DNA from: Dermacentor variabilis
Lineage: Eukaryota > Arthropoda > Arachnida > Ixodida > Ixodidae
DNA: 64,000 nt
Assembly (NCBI RefSeq): GCF_050947875.1
Contig: NC_134568.1
Coordinates: 266,490,202 to 266,554,201, forward strand
Direction of reading: 5' to 3'
Part shown: positions 11,843 through 20,620 of the stretch, piece by piece
How positions within the stretch are numbered: position 1 is the stretch's first letter
Layout: every line of letters starts with the position of its first letter
Notes under the pieces: model-generated
Databases searched by the model: none
Seen by the model: the letters and a program-made list of their open reading frames with translations, nothing else
What the model was told of the DNA's origin: nothing
Made by a program: the position numbers and the translations under genes

Positions 11843-12104
11843 AAATCGTAATGGTTTTTTTTATTTTTTTATTTTTCTGGTGACCTATCTCTTAATTCAG
11901 TGACTTGCTATTAGAACACCCCATGTGACTGCCTTTCATTTTCTGCGCATGCGCTTTCTTGTATATATACACACGATGTGGCAACGCAATTAAATATTGT
12001 TGGAAGTCAGCGCTGCGTATGTCGTCTTTGCAGTCCTTGTCCTTCACGCTGTACGTTATTTTTTATCATGAATTACCAACTAGCTCAAGCAAGCACCCTA
12101 GTTC

Positions 12105-12114
12105 GCTTCTACTG
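12105..12114 (+). repeat. Target-site duplication, right copy
   Basis: Second copy of GCTTCTACTG. The Gypsy integrase frame resumes within it. Confidence 0.9.
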
Positions 12115-13143
12115 GCCTGGATTGTCCGCCAGTGTAGCGAGGTATGTCGCTTCATGCGCCCTATGTCAGCGTCGAAAGCTCCCTACATCAGCTCCAAGCG
12201 GACAACTGCAACCGGTTCCTTGTCCGTCGCAACCATTTGAGGTCGTTGGCATTGACCTGTATGGTACTCTTCCTGTGACTCTCACCGGTAAATGATGGGT
12301 TGTGACAGCCGTTGATCACTTGACACGCTACGCCGAAACAACTTGTGTGAGTTCTGCCTCAGCCTCTGAAGTTGCTGCATTCATACTTCAATCCTTAATA
12401 CTGCGTCACGGTGCTCCTCGCGTCCTCCTGAGCGACCGTGGAAAAGCATTCCTCTCGCAACTACTAGACGAAGTACTCAGAGCCTCCGGAACCACCCACA
12501 AGACTACCTCCAGTTACCATCTGCAAACCGACGGCCTCACACAGCGATTTCATCGCACGCTGTCAGACATGCTAGCCATGTACATCGAACCGGATCACAG
12601 AAACTAGGACGCAATTTTGCCATTCGTGACTTTTGCATATAATACCGCCGTTCAACGCACGACCGGTTACTCGCCATTCTACCTGGTGTATGGTCGTTCG
12701 CCCTCTTCCTGTCTTCACGTCCCTTTCTTCGCGCCAACTGTCCATCAATGTCCATCCTCCTGTGAAGAATATGTGTCCCGTATTCTGCGTTGTCGCCAGC
12801 TCACCCGCATCAACACCGAAGCGCGGCAACAGGACCACAAGCAGCATTACGACGCCTCTCATCGCGTCGTGTGCTTCGCCCTGGCGAGGAAGTGCTACTC
12901 CGGACACCAGTTCGCACTCCTGGCTTGTGTGACAAGTTTCAGCTTCGGTTCATCGGCCCCTACAAAGTCTTGGACCAGACTTCTCTGGTTAACTATCGTG
13001 TGGTACCAGTTATTGTTCCAAATGACCACCGCTGCGGCGCCGCTAAGATTGTCCACGTTTCCCGTATGAAGCCTTTAACGAGTCGTTTGCCACCCCCTTT
13101 GAATTGCGGCCAGGATGGCCGCTCTCGCGCGAGGGGACATTAG
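12115..13143 (+). pseudogene. pol: Gypsy integrase core and C-terminus
   Basis: The sequence continues the zinc domain (CALCQRRK) and the catalytic core with FEVVGIDLYG and VLLSDRGKAF, supplying the first two Asp of D,D-35-E. The third position reads TDGLTQRFHRTL, where Gln replaces the usual catalytic Glu. Two in-frame stops (TGA 12293-12295 and TAG 12605-12607) interrupt one frame that runs to about 12870. It then shifts to the frame ending at 13143, which holds the GPY/F-type C-terminal module (LRFIGPYKVLD). The integrase would be inactive. The frame ends at the 3' LTR boundary, with the TAG at 13141-13143. Confidence 0.9.
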
Positions 13144-13323
13144 TGTGGGAATTTATAAGCTATTCTTTGTCATCTGTACATGATTATCATCACGTGGGGT
13201 TCATATGGGGTTCTTCTTCATCATCGCTTGTGGGGCTGGCTCTCTATTGTGATCCGTGCTATGGGCGTGGTCGGTTCACCGCATCTTTGACGCGGTAAAC
13301 GTCGTGATAACTGCTGCGTCACA
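13144..13323 (+). repeat. 3' LTR of the Gypsy element
   Basis: A 180-bp direct repeat of 4663-4844 with about 6 substitutions and a 2-bp deletion (GCGGTAAACG against GCGGAATAAACG). It ends CGTCACA and runs straight into TA repeats. Confidence 0.95.
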
Positions 13324-13343
13324 ATATATATATATATATATGT

Positions 13344-13408
<65 letters not shown>
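13324..13408. repeat. (TA)n microsatellite
   Basis: About 85 bp of TA repeat with one TGTAGA interruption, abutting the 3' LTR. The same type of sequence precedes the 5' LTR, so the Gypsy element probably entered a TA tract. Confidence 0.95.
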
Positions 13409-13414
<6 letters not shown>

Positions 13415-13416
13415 GA

Positions 13417-13936
13417 GTCATATCATACGAAGCCAACAAACACTGACCCCAAGGATAACATAGGGGAAATTACTTGTGCTTAAGGAATGAAATAAAGAAA
13501 CGATAAATTAATGGAAATTAAAGTGGATGAAAAAGTTCCGGCAACATTGATGCCTTCAGGTAGCATATGTGGGTTTCTTGACCAGTTGCCTTCACCCAAA
13601 AAGATCACGTTCTCGTGACGCCTGCGGCAAAAAGGACGTTCCACGTCCGCCGCCAAGGTTTGGGAGTGGTGGCGCTGGCTAACACTCCCAGGGTTCTACT
13701 AGGATACATAAATACCCAAAAAAGTGGATGGGAATACAGAGCCGCGGTAGCTCAATTGGTAGAGTATCGCATGCGAAATGTGAAGGTTGTGGGTTCGGTT
13801 CCCACCTGCGGCAAGTTGATTTTCATCCCCTTTAATTTCCATTAATTCATCGTTTCTTTATTTCATTTATTAAGCACAAGTAACGTCCCCTATGTTGTCC
13901 TTGGTGTCAGTGTTTGTTGGCTTCTTGTGATATGAC
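13417..13936. mobile_element. Long-TIR element with internal tRNA-like unit
   Basis: The left arm 13417-13535 and right arm 13820-13936 are inverted repeats of about 117 nt with roughly 10% mismatch. Shared blocks include GTCATATCA, GAAGCCAACAAACACTGAC, ACATAGGGGA, ACTTGTGCTTAA and TTAATGGAAATTAAA. The middle holds a tRNA-like sequence. There is no transposase. It looks like a MITE-type or foldback element, about 520 bp, flanked on both sides by TA microsatellites. Family not known to me. Confidence 0.75.
13741..13813 (+). repeat. tRNA-derived sequence (not a confident tRNA gene)
   Basis: The sequence folds as a complete cloverleaf: acceptor GCCGCGG pairs with CTGCGGC, the D arm is GCTC/GAGT, the anticodon stem is TCGCA/TGTGA, and the T arm is GTGGG-TTCGGTT-CCCAC. 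A-box (TAGCTCAATTGGTAGAG) and B-box (GGTTCGGTTCC) promoters are present. The anticodon loop reads TGCGAAA with G where universal U33 belongs, and the unit sits inside a mobile element. I therefore call it a tRNA-derived module; a pol III-transcribed RNA is possible. Confidence 0.6.
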
Positions 13937-13977
13937 TAATAAAATTTCGGCCCCTCGGTTAACCCCCTTTCTTCCCG

Positions 13978-14004
13978 TATATATATATATATATATATAT
14001 ATAT
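13978..14004. repeat. (TA)n microsatellite
   Basis: 27 bp of TA repeat between the long-TIR element and the hairpin. Confidence 0.9.
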
Positions 14005-14041
14005 CTCAAGGAAAAGTTCTGTAGGTCCGGTACATAGATAG

Positions 14042-14170
14042 TTGAAGAAACGAAGGAGCACACTTACGAAAATTCCATTTTTAATGTTGTAACGTTTCGG
14101 CCGTGGCACGGCCGAAACGTTACAACATTGAAAATAGAATTTTCGTAAGTGTGCTCCTTCGTTTCTTCAA
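14042..14170. repeat. Near-perfect 64-bp-arm hairpin
   Basis: Arms 14042-14105 and 14107-14170 are reverse complements with two mismatches and a single-base spacer at 14106. The apex is CGGCCGTGGCACGGCCG. The sequence CCGAAACGTTACAACATTG, then a T-rich run and GTGCTCCTTCG, resembles PLE 3' ends, so it may be an inverted pair of PLE termini. As RNA it would form a long stable hairpin. Followed by TA repeats at about 14171-14202. Confidence 0.85.
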
Positions 14171-14171
14171 T

Positions 14172-14203
<32 letters not shown>

Positions 14204-14229
14204 CACTATAGCCATATTTACAAAGCTTC

Positions 14230-14770
14230 GTTAAGGTTCGTGGCCCGCAAGAACGTCAGCAGCATTTGCGTAACGCACAGGTAGTGCTTTGCCATGGGCC
14301 GAGAATGTGCCGCAGTTACAAGCTCGAGTCTCATTGAAGGTGCAGTGCCGCCTTCAAAGGCTGTCTCTCTGACGCGCAGCGGCAACAGCCGCAAAGAACA
14401 TGTTCCAGGTCTTCAGGGACGTTACATTCATGGCACATAGGCGAGTCCGTGAGTGGAATCTTACACCTGAATAGTTTGGCTTGGTCACGTTGAGTATTAT
14501 GCGCTTAAGGTGTGCTTGGTCTTGTCTATCGAGGCCTCGCGGCATGCAAAAGTCACACAGTGGATCTATTTTGTACAGGGGTCCGTACTGGTAGCTGGCA
14601 TCTGTCCAGAGGTATGGCTGGAGACGCCAAGCGTGTACAGATGATACCAATGTCGCCGTGTCTTTTCTTTTTTTGAAGAAGAGGCATCTCGACCATTTCT
14701 CTCGAAGTGTCGGGTCCAGCTTCGGTAACATGGTCAGCAGAGCGCAGTAAAATCTATTTTTTAACAAAGC
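14230..14770 (-). pseudogene. LINE ORF2 C-terminal fragment
   Basis: A 137-codon minus-strand frame (14767-14354) reads like the region after RT/RNase H of a non-LTR element. After a -1/+1 shift near 14440 the sequence gives a Cys-Cys-His-Cys finger (CHECNVPEDLEHVLC), the usual LINE ORF2 C-terminal zinc motif. No RT motif is present, so this is a 5'-truncated and frameshifted copy. Clade cannot be assigned. Confidence 0.5.
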
Positions 14771-14827
14771 AATATCAAATCATTCAGACGCTTTTCCAAT
14801 AAAGAAATTGTTGGCGATTTTCGTGTT

Positions 14828-14905
14828 ATTCGCTTAAATGAAACTCCAAATAACTTGACACATTTTTCTGTCCCTTCAACTTCCGTTTAAGTGGACTCTA
14901 CTATA
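14828..14905 (-). mobile_element. Tigger/pogo-like terminal fragment
   Basis: In reverse complement the segment begins GTAGAGTCCACTTAAACGGA and includes a TTTAAGCGAA motif, similar in style to the end at 3811-3965. No transposase is associated. Confidence 0.4.
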
Positions 14906-15480
14906 ATACAAGATTTGTGGTGACTGAAACATGTTCCGCCACTCACGCGCGCGCTAGTTGTGGAGCGAGGTTAATGCTGAAGAGCACGTATGACTTCATT
15001 AAAATTCGCTAATCGTCTTAGCGCGGAAGCATGCCAAGCTAGTGACAACCGCTTGCGCTCGTGATTCAAGTTGAAAGGCAATATAGTAATTATATATTTA
15101 TAACCGGAACAACGTAGGCGGCTGTGCGAAGCGAATAATTAAAAGCCTTACTTGCACATCAATCTAGGTATAACCGCACTCACAGAAATGCACGAAATTA
15201 TGGAAGTTTTCTTACCTGGCAAGAAAGCAATCACCTCGGTGAAAAGGCCGCGATCAAACAACCATCGTCGCCGTGATGGGCTTGCCCAGCCACTGGGCGC
15301 ACGGCTGCCTCCTCTTTGCCTCGCTGGCATTAGGGAAACGATGGAATGGTACATCGTGACCCTTTCATCTTGTGGATGTGCAGAACGGCACCCAACAATG
15401 ATTTCGAGGTTTTTTTTGTGTACCACTGAACTCGCGAAATCAAAAGAGGGCTTGACAAGCGACCGACCTACGCAGCAGAC
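14906..15480. other. Non-coding, nothing recognised
   Basis: Small overlapping frames on both strands only; no domain, RNA or repeat recognised. Confidence 0.35.
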
Positions 15481-15499
15481 ACCGCGGTTTCAGAATTCG

Positions 15500-15665
15500 G
15501 AGGCCGCATTTCGATGGGGGCGAAATGCAGAAACGGCCGTTTCCCGTGCATTGGAGTCACGTTAAAGATCCCCTGGTGGTCAAAATTAATCCGGAGCCCC
15601 CCGCTACGGCCTGTCTCATAATCAAATCGTGATTCTGGCACGTGAAACCCCCCAATTCCATTCCT
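15500..15665 (+). mobile_element. Ruka-like SINE, 5'-truncated
   Basis: The SINE body starts at GGCCGCATTTCGATGGGGGC and continues through CACGTTAAAGATCCCC, GGTGGTCAAAATTAATCCGG, CTCATAATCA and TTCTGGCACGTGAAACCCC. The tRNA-derived head is missing. Confidence 0.85.
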
Positions 15666-16150
15666 TTCCTAATCTTATCTGCGAAGTCAGCGCATCTGAT
15701 ATGGACGAAGCTGAACCATAAATATGTAAAGAGTACTCTGCAGCACATTTATCTGTCCCATTCTTCCCCGGTACATTTGCTTCTACGCACTACCAGAAAA
15801 GCCTTCCGCGCACTGGTGTCATGAAATAGTTTATTAGCTCGTTATGTTTTTAAGTTCAACCTTGAGCACGGACTGAAATGTGACGGCCAAGTACGAAACT
15901 ACAGGCCACGCCTTGCACTTCTTTGGCGGATTCTATGAGGGTACGACGATAAAATTTTGTTTTTCTTTTATTTTTGTTTCTCCCTCAATCAAAAACGTTT
16001 TGTGGTGTGACGAACACAGCGCTTATTAGCTCAAGTGCTCAATTAGTGAGTAACATCAATGGCACCTCGCCATGCATTTAGTGTGACGACGACAGTTGAC
16101 GTGCTCACACTCACGGAACACGCCCTCACGCCCCTGCGTCGCTTCTTCAA
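15666..16150. other. Non-coding, nothing recognised
   Basis: AT-rich single-copy-looking DNA between a SINE and the first GC-rich island. Confidence 0.35.
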
Positions 16151-17110
16151 CGGTGCTTTAATCCGCGGCTAGAAAAAAAAATGAAAATTCAAACGGGGCA
16201 TGGTGCTGGTCGCGGCAAGAAATAGCTCGCCGTTCCTTGAAGCGCGCGAGCGACTGGGGCCGGAAGGGTGTCTTGGTCGGCTGCGCCACGTCGCCGTCTC
16301 GGATGGTGGCGCGGCAGCTGGGCAGCGGAGGCAGCCGACCGTCGGGCAGAGCCGTTCGTCGCGGCGGCGGCCGATCGAACACACGGGAGGGGGGTGGGGG
16401 GCGAAGATGGGGAGACAAAGCAGCCGACAAGGGAGGTCCCACCAGCGGAGCGGGGCCCAAGATGAATAGAAGGCGGACGTTTTCGGGAGAGCAGAAAGTG
16501 ATTGGAGACAAACGGTCTGTCACGCCGGGACCCTCCTCTTCCGAGTCCCCGCTGCGATTTCCTCTCCCTGCGGCGGTTGCCGAATATTAATGTCCCCCGT
16601 TCCCTTGCCAGCCCCTGAGCGCCGGACGACGTCCTAGAGCTTCGGCAGCCGCCTTGTTCGGCGAGCACCGGAGGGGAAGGGAGAGTCGGCCGGAAGCGAG
16701 GAATCGAAAGTTGACTCCGCCACTCGCGCTCGCGCAGGAGAAGAAAAAGATTCAAACGCATCCTCACTGGCGACGCGCGGCTCAACGGGTGAGACGACTT
16801 CCGAGCCCACTCGAGCGCACTCAACAAGGAGTGACACACTGCGCGCTTGCTCCGAGCAAGCTGCCGACGACGACTGCGGGGCGCAGCGCGAGATACGCGC
16901 GCGCACACGGCGACGCGCAGGCCCTGCTGCCGAGTGGCGCACCATATTTCTTTCTCGGCTCGCGCCAGTGGGCCCCAGAAGTCTGCCACGAAAGTCCTCT
17001 GCGCGTGCGCCCGAGCCACTGCAGTGGCAAAGCGCAGGATCGACTAGGCTGCATCCTAACGCCGGTTCAGCAACACAATAGAGAAAAAAAGTCCTATCAA
17101 GCCAAGAGCG
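16150..17110. other. GC-rich, CpG-rich island 1
   Basis: A block visibly richer in CpG than its surroundings, with frames open on both strands (up to 276 codons at 16189-17019 minus). Their translations are Arg/Ser/Pro/Ala-rich with no domain. Overlapping long frames on opposite strands point to base composition and not coding. The block may be a promoter, 5' untranslated exon or regulatory island of a host gene, but there is no proof of transcription here. Confidence 0.45.
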
Positions 17111-17425
17111 CAAAATTTAGGCAAATCCATGTAATGTCCGTCACTGCAATGCTCCATGAAGCGCTGTACCGGCAGCGGGCGCAGACACTATAGCGCCACG
17201 TTTTCTTCTACCATAGCCATAGCATAAAATTATGCAGAAGCATATTTTGTAGGAAACAATACCGACTCATGTCACCACTGTGTATCGCTTATTTCATGGC
17301 TATAGGTTTCGTGACTGCTTACCGCCGAAGTGTTCTTTTTATTTTTTTGTTCTTGAGGTCTCCCGCAGACTTCCTTTTCACGGATACTGCGACATTGCCT
17401 GACATGCTCAACTGGTGTAACACTA

Positions 17426-17582
17426 GGGGCGGATTCTCGGACGGTCACTTTCGGAGATATCACTTTCGGTGTGTGCTGATTGACTGGTTAAGAAAAACCG
17501 CTCGAATCATCTAACGTGCCGGGTACTACGTCACACGAAAGGGTTAGTAACGCCGAAAGTGATCGTCCGAGAATACGTCCCC
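17426..17582. mobile_element. Short MITE with 30-bp TIRs
   Basis: Left end GGGGCGGATTCTCGGACGGT and right end in reverse complement GGGGACGTATTCTCGGACGA are matching inverted repeats that continue through CACTTTCGG. The whole is 157 bp with no coding. I see no obvious target duplication. Confidence 0.7.
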
Positions 17583-17804
17583 AGGACAGCAAACATATAT
17601 GTACCATTCGCTATAGATGCGCCGGTCACCGGCTCTGTCCTCTAAGGCATTACTGTATTTTTTGTGTATGCATTCACATATGTATTCTAATTATTGTATA
17701 ATCTTTGAGCGTACTCTCCCCCCTTACACAATGCCTCTAGGGGCCTAAATATAAAAAACAGACGTAAATATTATCACTATAACAAATATATGCCGTCAAG
17801 CGGA
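17583..17804. other. No recognised feature
   Basis: AT-rich spacer ending in an A run at 17813-17823. Confidence 0.3.
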
Positions 17805-18180
17805 CCATTCAATAAAAAAAAAAATGGCTTCCCACGCAAAGTGGGAATCGATGTAAGTGAAGCTTTGTATGCTGTTTGCTTTGATTGGCGATAATTGGCG
17901 GTGACGTTGGCAACGAATGTGTAATTTCTTCGGCGCTTAGTCGGATACGAGAGTGGTGAGTTCATGTTAAACGTTACCTTGCGCGTACCACTGCTGTTTG
18001 CCTGCATAGTTCATAGAACACACAGGGAGACATGTTTGCTTGAGGCGCTCTTGTGCGTCATTGCTCATAATCTTTGAGAGGGTTGAGCATTGCCTAAAAT
18101 GGCACATCACATAGTGGCAGAAGTCTTAAGTTTAACACTTACAGTTTAACATTACAATTTTAATGGAATTATGGGGCTGT
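17805..18180 (+). repeat. Dispersed repeat B, copy 1
   Basis: Matches 54930-55275 in the same orientation: CCCACGCAAAGTGGGAATCG, TGTTTGCTTTGATTG, GGCGGTGACGTTG, ATACGAGAGTGGTGAGTT, CTTGAGGCG and finally ATGGGGCTGT. CCCACGC..GTGGG forms a small palindrome at its start. The last part resembles the beginning of an inverted SINE copy, as it does in copy 2. No coding; family unknown to me. Confidence 0.8.
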
Positions 18181-18278
18181 ACGTATGTATGTATACATTG
18201 TATACATACATTCTCGGCCTACACCACGCTTCGCTGCATAGCGAAGACGCTCCTCTTCCGCGCGGCTGGCGCATGTTT

Positions 18279-18293
18279 AAGTGTTCCTTCTTC
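18279..18293 (+). repeat. SINE target-site duplication, left
   Basis: AAGTGTTCCTTCTTC is repeated exactly at 18527-18541 around the SINE. Confidence 0.92.
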
Positions 18294-18526
18294 TTGACCC
18301 GCCGTGGTTGCTCAGTGGCTATGGTGTTAGGCTGCTGAGCACGAGGTCGCGGGATCGAATCCCGGCCACGGCGGCCGCATTTCGATGGGGGCGAAAACAC
18401 CCGTGTACTCAGATTTAGGTGCACGTTAAACAACCCCAGGTGGTCGAAATTTCCGGAGTCTCCCACTACGGCGCGCCTCATAATCAGAAAGCGGTTTTGG
18501 CACGTAAAACCCCATAATTTAATTTC
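18294..18526 (+). mobile_element. Ruka-like tRNA-derived SINE, full length
   Basis: The head has a tRNA-like A box (GTTGCTCAGTGGCTATGG) and B box (GGGATCGAATCCCGGCC) for pol III. The body runs GCATTTCGATGGGGGCGAA, GATTTAGGTGCACGTTAAAC, GGTCGAAATTTCCGGAGTC and CCTCATAATCAGAAAGCGG, ending GTAAAACCCCATAATTTAATTT. A perfect 15-bp target duplication shows LINE-type retroposition. This is the best-preserved of the SINE copies here and the reference for the others. The family name is from memory of Ruka in Rhipicephalus; the structure itself is certain. Confidence 0.92.
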
Positions 18527-18541
18527 AAGTGTTCCTTCTTC
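18527..18541 (+). repeat. SINE target-site duplication, right
   Basis: Exact second copy of AAGTGTTCCTTCTTC. Confidence 0.92.
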
Positions 18542-19900
18542 ATACGTGGCCAGCAGGCTGCTGAGACGCCAGCTTCAAGCGCTCTCTTCGGGATGTGGAC
18601 GATTGTAATGTTAACACTATCGCACGCCACCTCCACAGCCCAGCATCTGCATTTTGCCGCATAGCAAAGCAAGCAGAGCACGTGCCATACGCACAAACTG
18701 TGAAACGCTACCGCAGCGGCGCCGGCCGGGATGCGTGGAGGCGATCGCCATCGTGTGGTTTTGCAAGAAACCCAGCGGCACGCGGGACAGGGCCATGACA
18801 GCAGCAGCAGCGTTCGGAAAGTCGGGAGAAGAGGAAAAAAAAAAGGAAAACAAGAAGTTTCGCCCGGAGGCTGAAGCATTGACAGCGATTGCAAGGCTTG
18901 GACAGCATTGCAATTTACACCCTTTTGGGCTTATCTTTTTCTTCCAACAATAATAGCCTATTTTTGCTTGCTTGCACTTCATTTAACGCTGCACTTACTG
19001 TACTTTCAGGTCATTAACGAAGAGCGCGTTTTCACGTGACATGGCGTTCCTGACATGAAAGTAATGAGGGAATAGCGTTAAATAATGTTGACGGAAGGTT
19101 GATTATGATTATTGTTGTGGGACAAGATACGCCCGAAATATTTAGTAGTGTGCCGTGATATGGTGTCACATGGCTCCAGAGCAGTCTCATGCATCCTGTT
19201 CAAATCGGCTGACACCTTTAGGTAGCCCAACTACAGGAAGGAGTGAGTATACCTTTCCACCTCTTAACCAGTGTAACTGCACGTGTTGATTAACACCAGT
19301 AACGGGAAATCTACAACTGCCACTTCGCTCCGGCTCCCAAATAGAACGAAATGCGCTCACGACGGGCAATAGCGCGATGTGTATACACCTTCAGTAAAAA
19401 AGCAGCAGGTTCTGATGAATATACTTCAATAAATGGTAAAATTCGTTTCTACGTATTTCTCGGTTGACCTTCCTCGATGACCGCCTTCATTACAACAGGC
19501 ACTGCACCGCTGAAAATGAATAAAAAGAAGGGCAACAGGCGTGAGAAAGGCAAGCAGCGCTTGCGAATAGGGGTTACAAATTTTGCACTCTGATCCTTGT
19601 ACTTTCTTATCTCCTCCAGCAACAAGGAAAGAGCTCTTCTTTGCCATTGTCAGCCGAGTTGTTTTTCCTTGCAAAGGCATCGTAGGTTCACAACCCCGTA
19701 CGCAGCACCGACATTGTGCACACTCGAGGCAGAAAAAAAAAAAAGAGAGAGAGAGACGGCAGGTGGCACGGCCGAGGCGATAGGCGCGCCAAGAATGACG
19801 CCGCCTTTGCCGTTGGGGCTGCCATTTTGCCACCGATAGAGTATTAAATTTTTAAACAGGTCTCGTAATAGCACGTATAGCGCGGCCGCCGCTTCAAGAT
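18542..19900. other. Non-coding, nothing recognised
   Basis: Frames are short and overlap on both strands. There is an A run at 18835-18844 and another at 19732-19743 followed by GA repeats. No domain seen. Confidence 0.35.
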
Positions 19901-19964
19901 CTCGGCCCAGATTCTAATAGTGGAAATCATTTATTTACGCATTTTATTTGATTATTTTCCCCCC

Positions 19965-20620
19965 CCAAGGTTTTATAGTCTCCCGCATCGGCAGCGGCCG
20001 GTTTTACGATCGCACGCGCGCCCGACCCCTCGCGGCGAAAACGAAAGAAGCTGCCGGCAGGGCTTCTGCAGCGAGTCGGGGACCAGGGGGTGTAGGTGGC
20101 CATGCAGGCAGCGAGCCTTTCCCTTCCAGTTCGGTTTTGCCTCAGCTTGCGCGCGCGCTTGCCGCTGCTTCCCGCGAGCGCGCACTTGTGTTCTCTGTGT
20201 GCACTTTCCGCCCGTCTCCCCCTTCCTATACGCCACCACGCATTCGTTCTTGGCAGCTCGAGCCCTGTTACGCTGTTCGAGGCTCTTTGCGGCGCTCCTT
20301 CGCTCTGTGCGCGGCGGCGGCGGACGGCGATTGCATCGGCGCGCTTTTCGCGCGTGCCTCGTCTACACAGGCAGAGAAAAGGGTCGACGTGGCCAGAGAT
20401 AGGCGGCAGGGAAGAGAAAATGCACGGGGGCCACGGTACGTTAAGTGGCCTGAAACGACGCCCATATCCAGCGCGTTTAATGGCCACCAAGAATGAAATT
20501 TGTCATGTTCGTCTGTTGCCTTCGCTGCAGCCGAGCGATGCAGCCCCGGCCACGCGAGACGCGCCCGAGAAGCATCCACTGGCGCCTCTGAAAAAAACGT
20601 TCGGCGAGAACGTGCGACGC
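19965..20620. other. GC-rich, CpG-rich island 2
   Basis: CpG-dense block with frames up to 266 codons that overlap on both strands and translate into low-complexity Ala/Arg/Ser/Pro sequence. As for island 1, it is more like promoter or untranslated sequence than coding. Confidence 0.4.

Larger units (their letters stand above)
8714..12104. mobile_element. Penelope-like element pair, inverted
   Basis: The insertion consists of a longer PLE copy on the minus strand (8714 to about 10845) joined at its 5' side to a 5'-truncated PLE copy on the plus strand (about 10850-12104). Each copy's 3' end faces outward, so the insertion has long terminal inverted repeats (about 8714-9970 against 10850-12060). 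The outer non-coding parts match in reverse complement, including CATGTGACTGCC and GTATATATAC. The plus copy has about 40 further bases (ATCATGAATTACCAACTAGC onward) that the minus copy lacks. A 10-bp target duplication flanks the whole, so the pair was inserted as one unit or the second copy formed at integration. Inverted partial copies are typical of PLEs. Confidence 0.93.
4663..13323 (+). mobile_element. Ty3/Gypsy LTR retrotransposon, interrupted
   Basis: The element is bounded by direct LTRs (4663-4844 and 13144-13323) that begin TG and end CA. Its order is gag, protease, RT, RNase H, integrase, which is the Ty3/Gypsy arrangement. Without the 3.4-kb PLE insertion and its 10-bp duplication it would be about 5.26 kb. 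Flanks on both sides are TA repeats (ATAT), so a 4-bp target duplication is compatible but unprovable. Purine-rich GCGAGGGGACA lies just before the 3' LTR and fits a polypurine tract. The LTRs differ by about 6 substitutions plus a 2-bp indel in 180 bp, so insertion is not recent. Frameshifts, stops and a lost integrase glutamate make this copy non-autonomous. Confidence 0.95.

Noticed and set aside
8714..12104. Hammerhead ribozyme expected in PLE terminal repeats
   Set aside because: I looked for a CUGANGA core with a matching GAAA in both terminal regions and found none.
4663..13323. Endogenous retrovirus
   Set aside because: No envelope-like frame lies between integrase and the 3' LTR; the integrase frame runs to the LTR. 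It is a Ty3/Gypsy retrotransposon of the tick genome.
13741..13813. Functional tRNA gene
   Set aside because: The cloverleaf is good but the anticodon loop lacks U33, and the unit lies within a repeated TIR element; kept only as a tRNA-derived module.
16189..17019. 276-codon minus-strand frame as a host gene
   Set aside because: It overlaps long frames on the plus strand in a GC-rich block, is low-complexity and has no domain; stop codons are simply rare in such composition.
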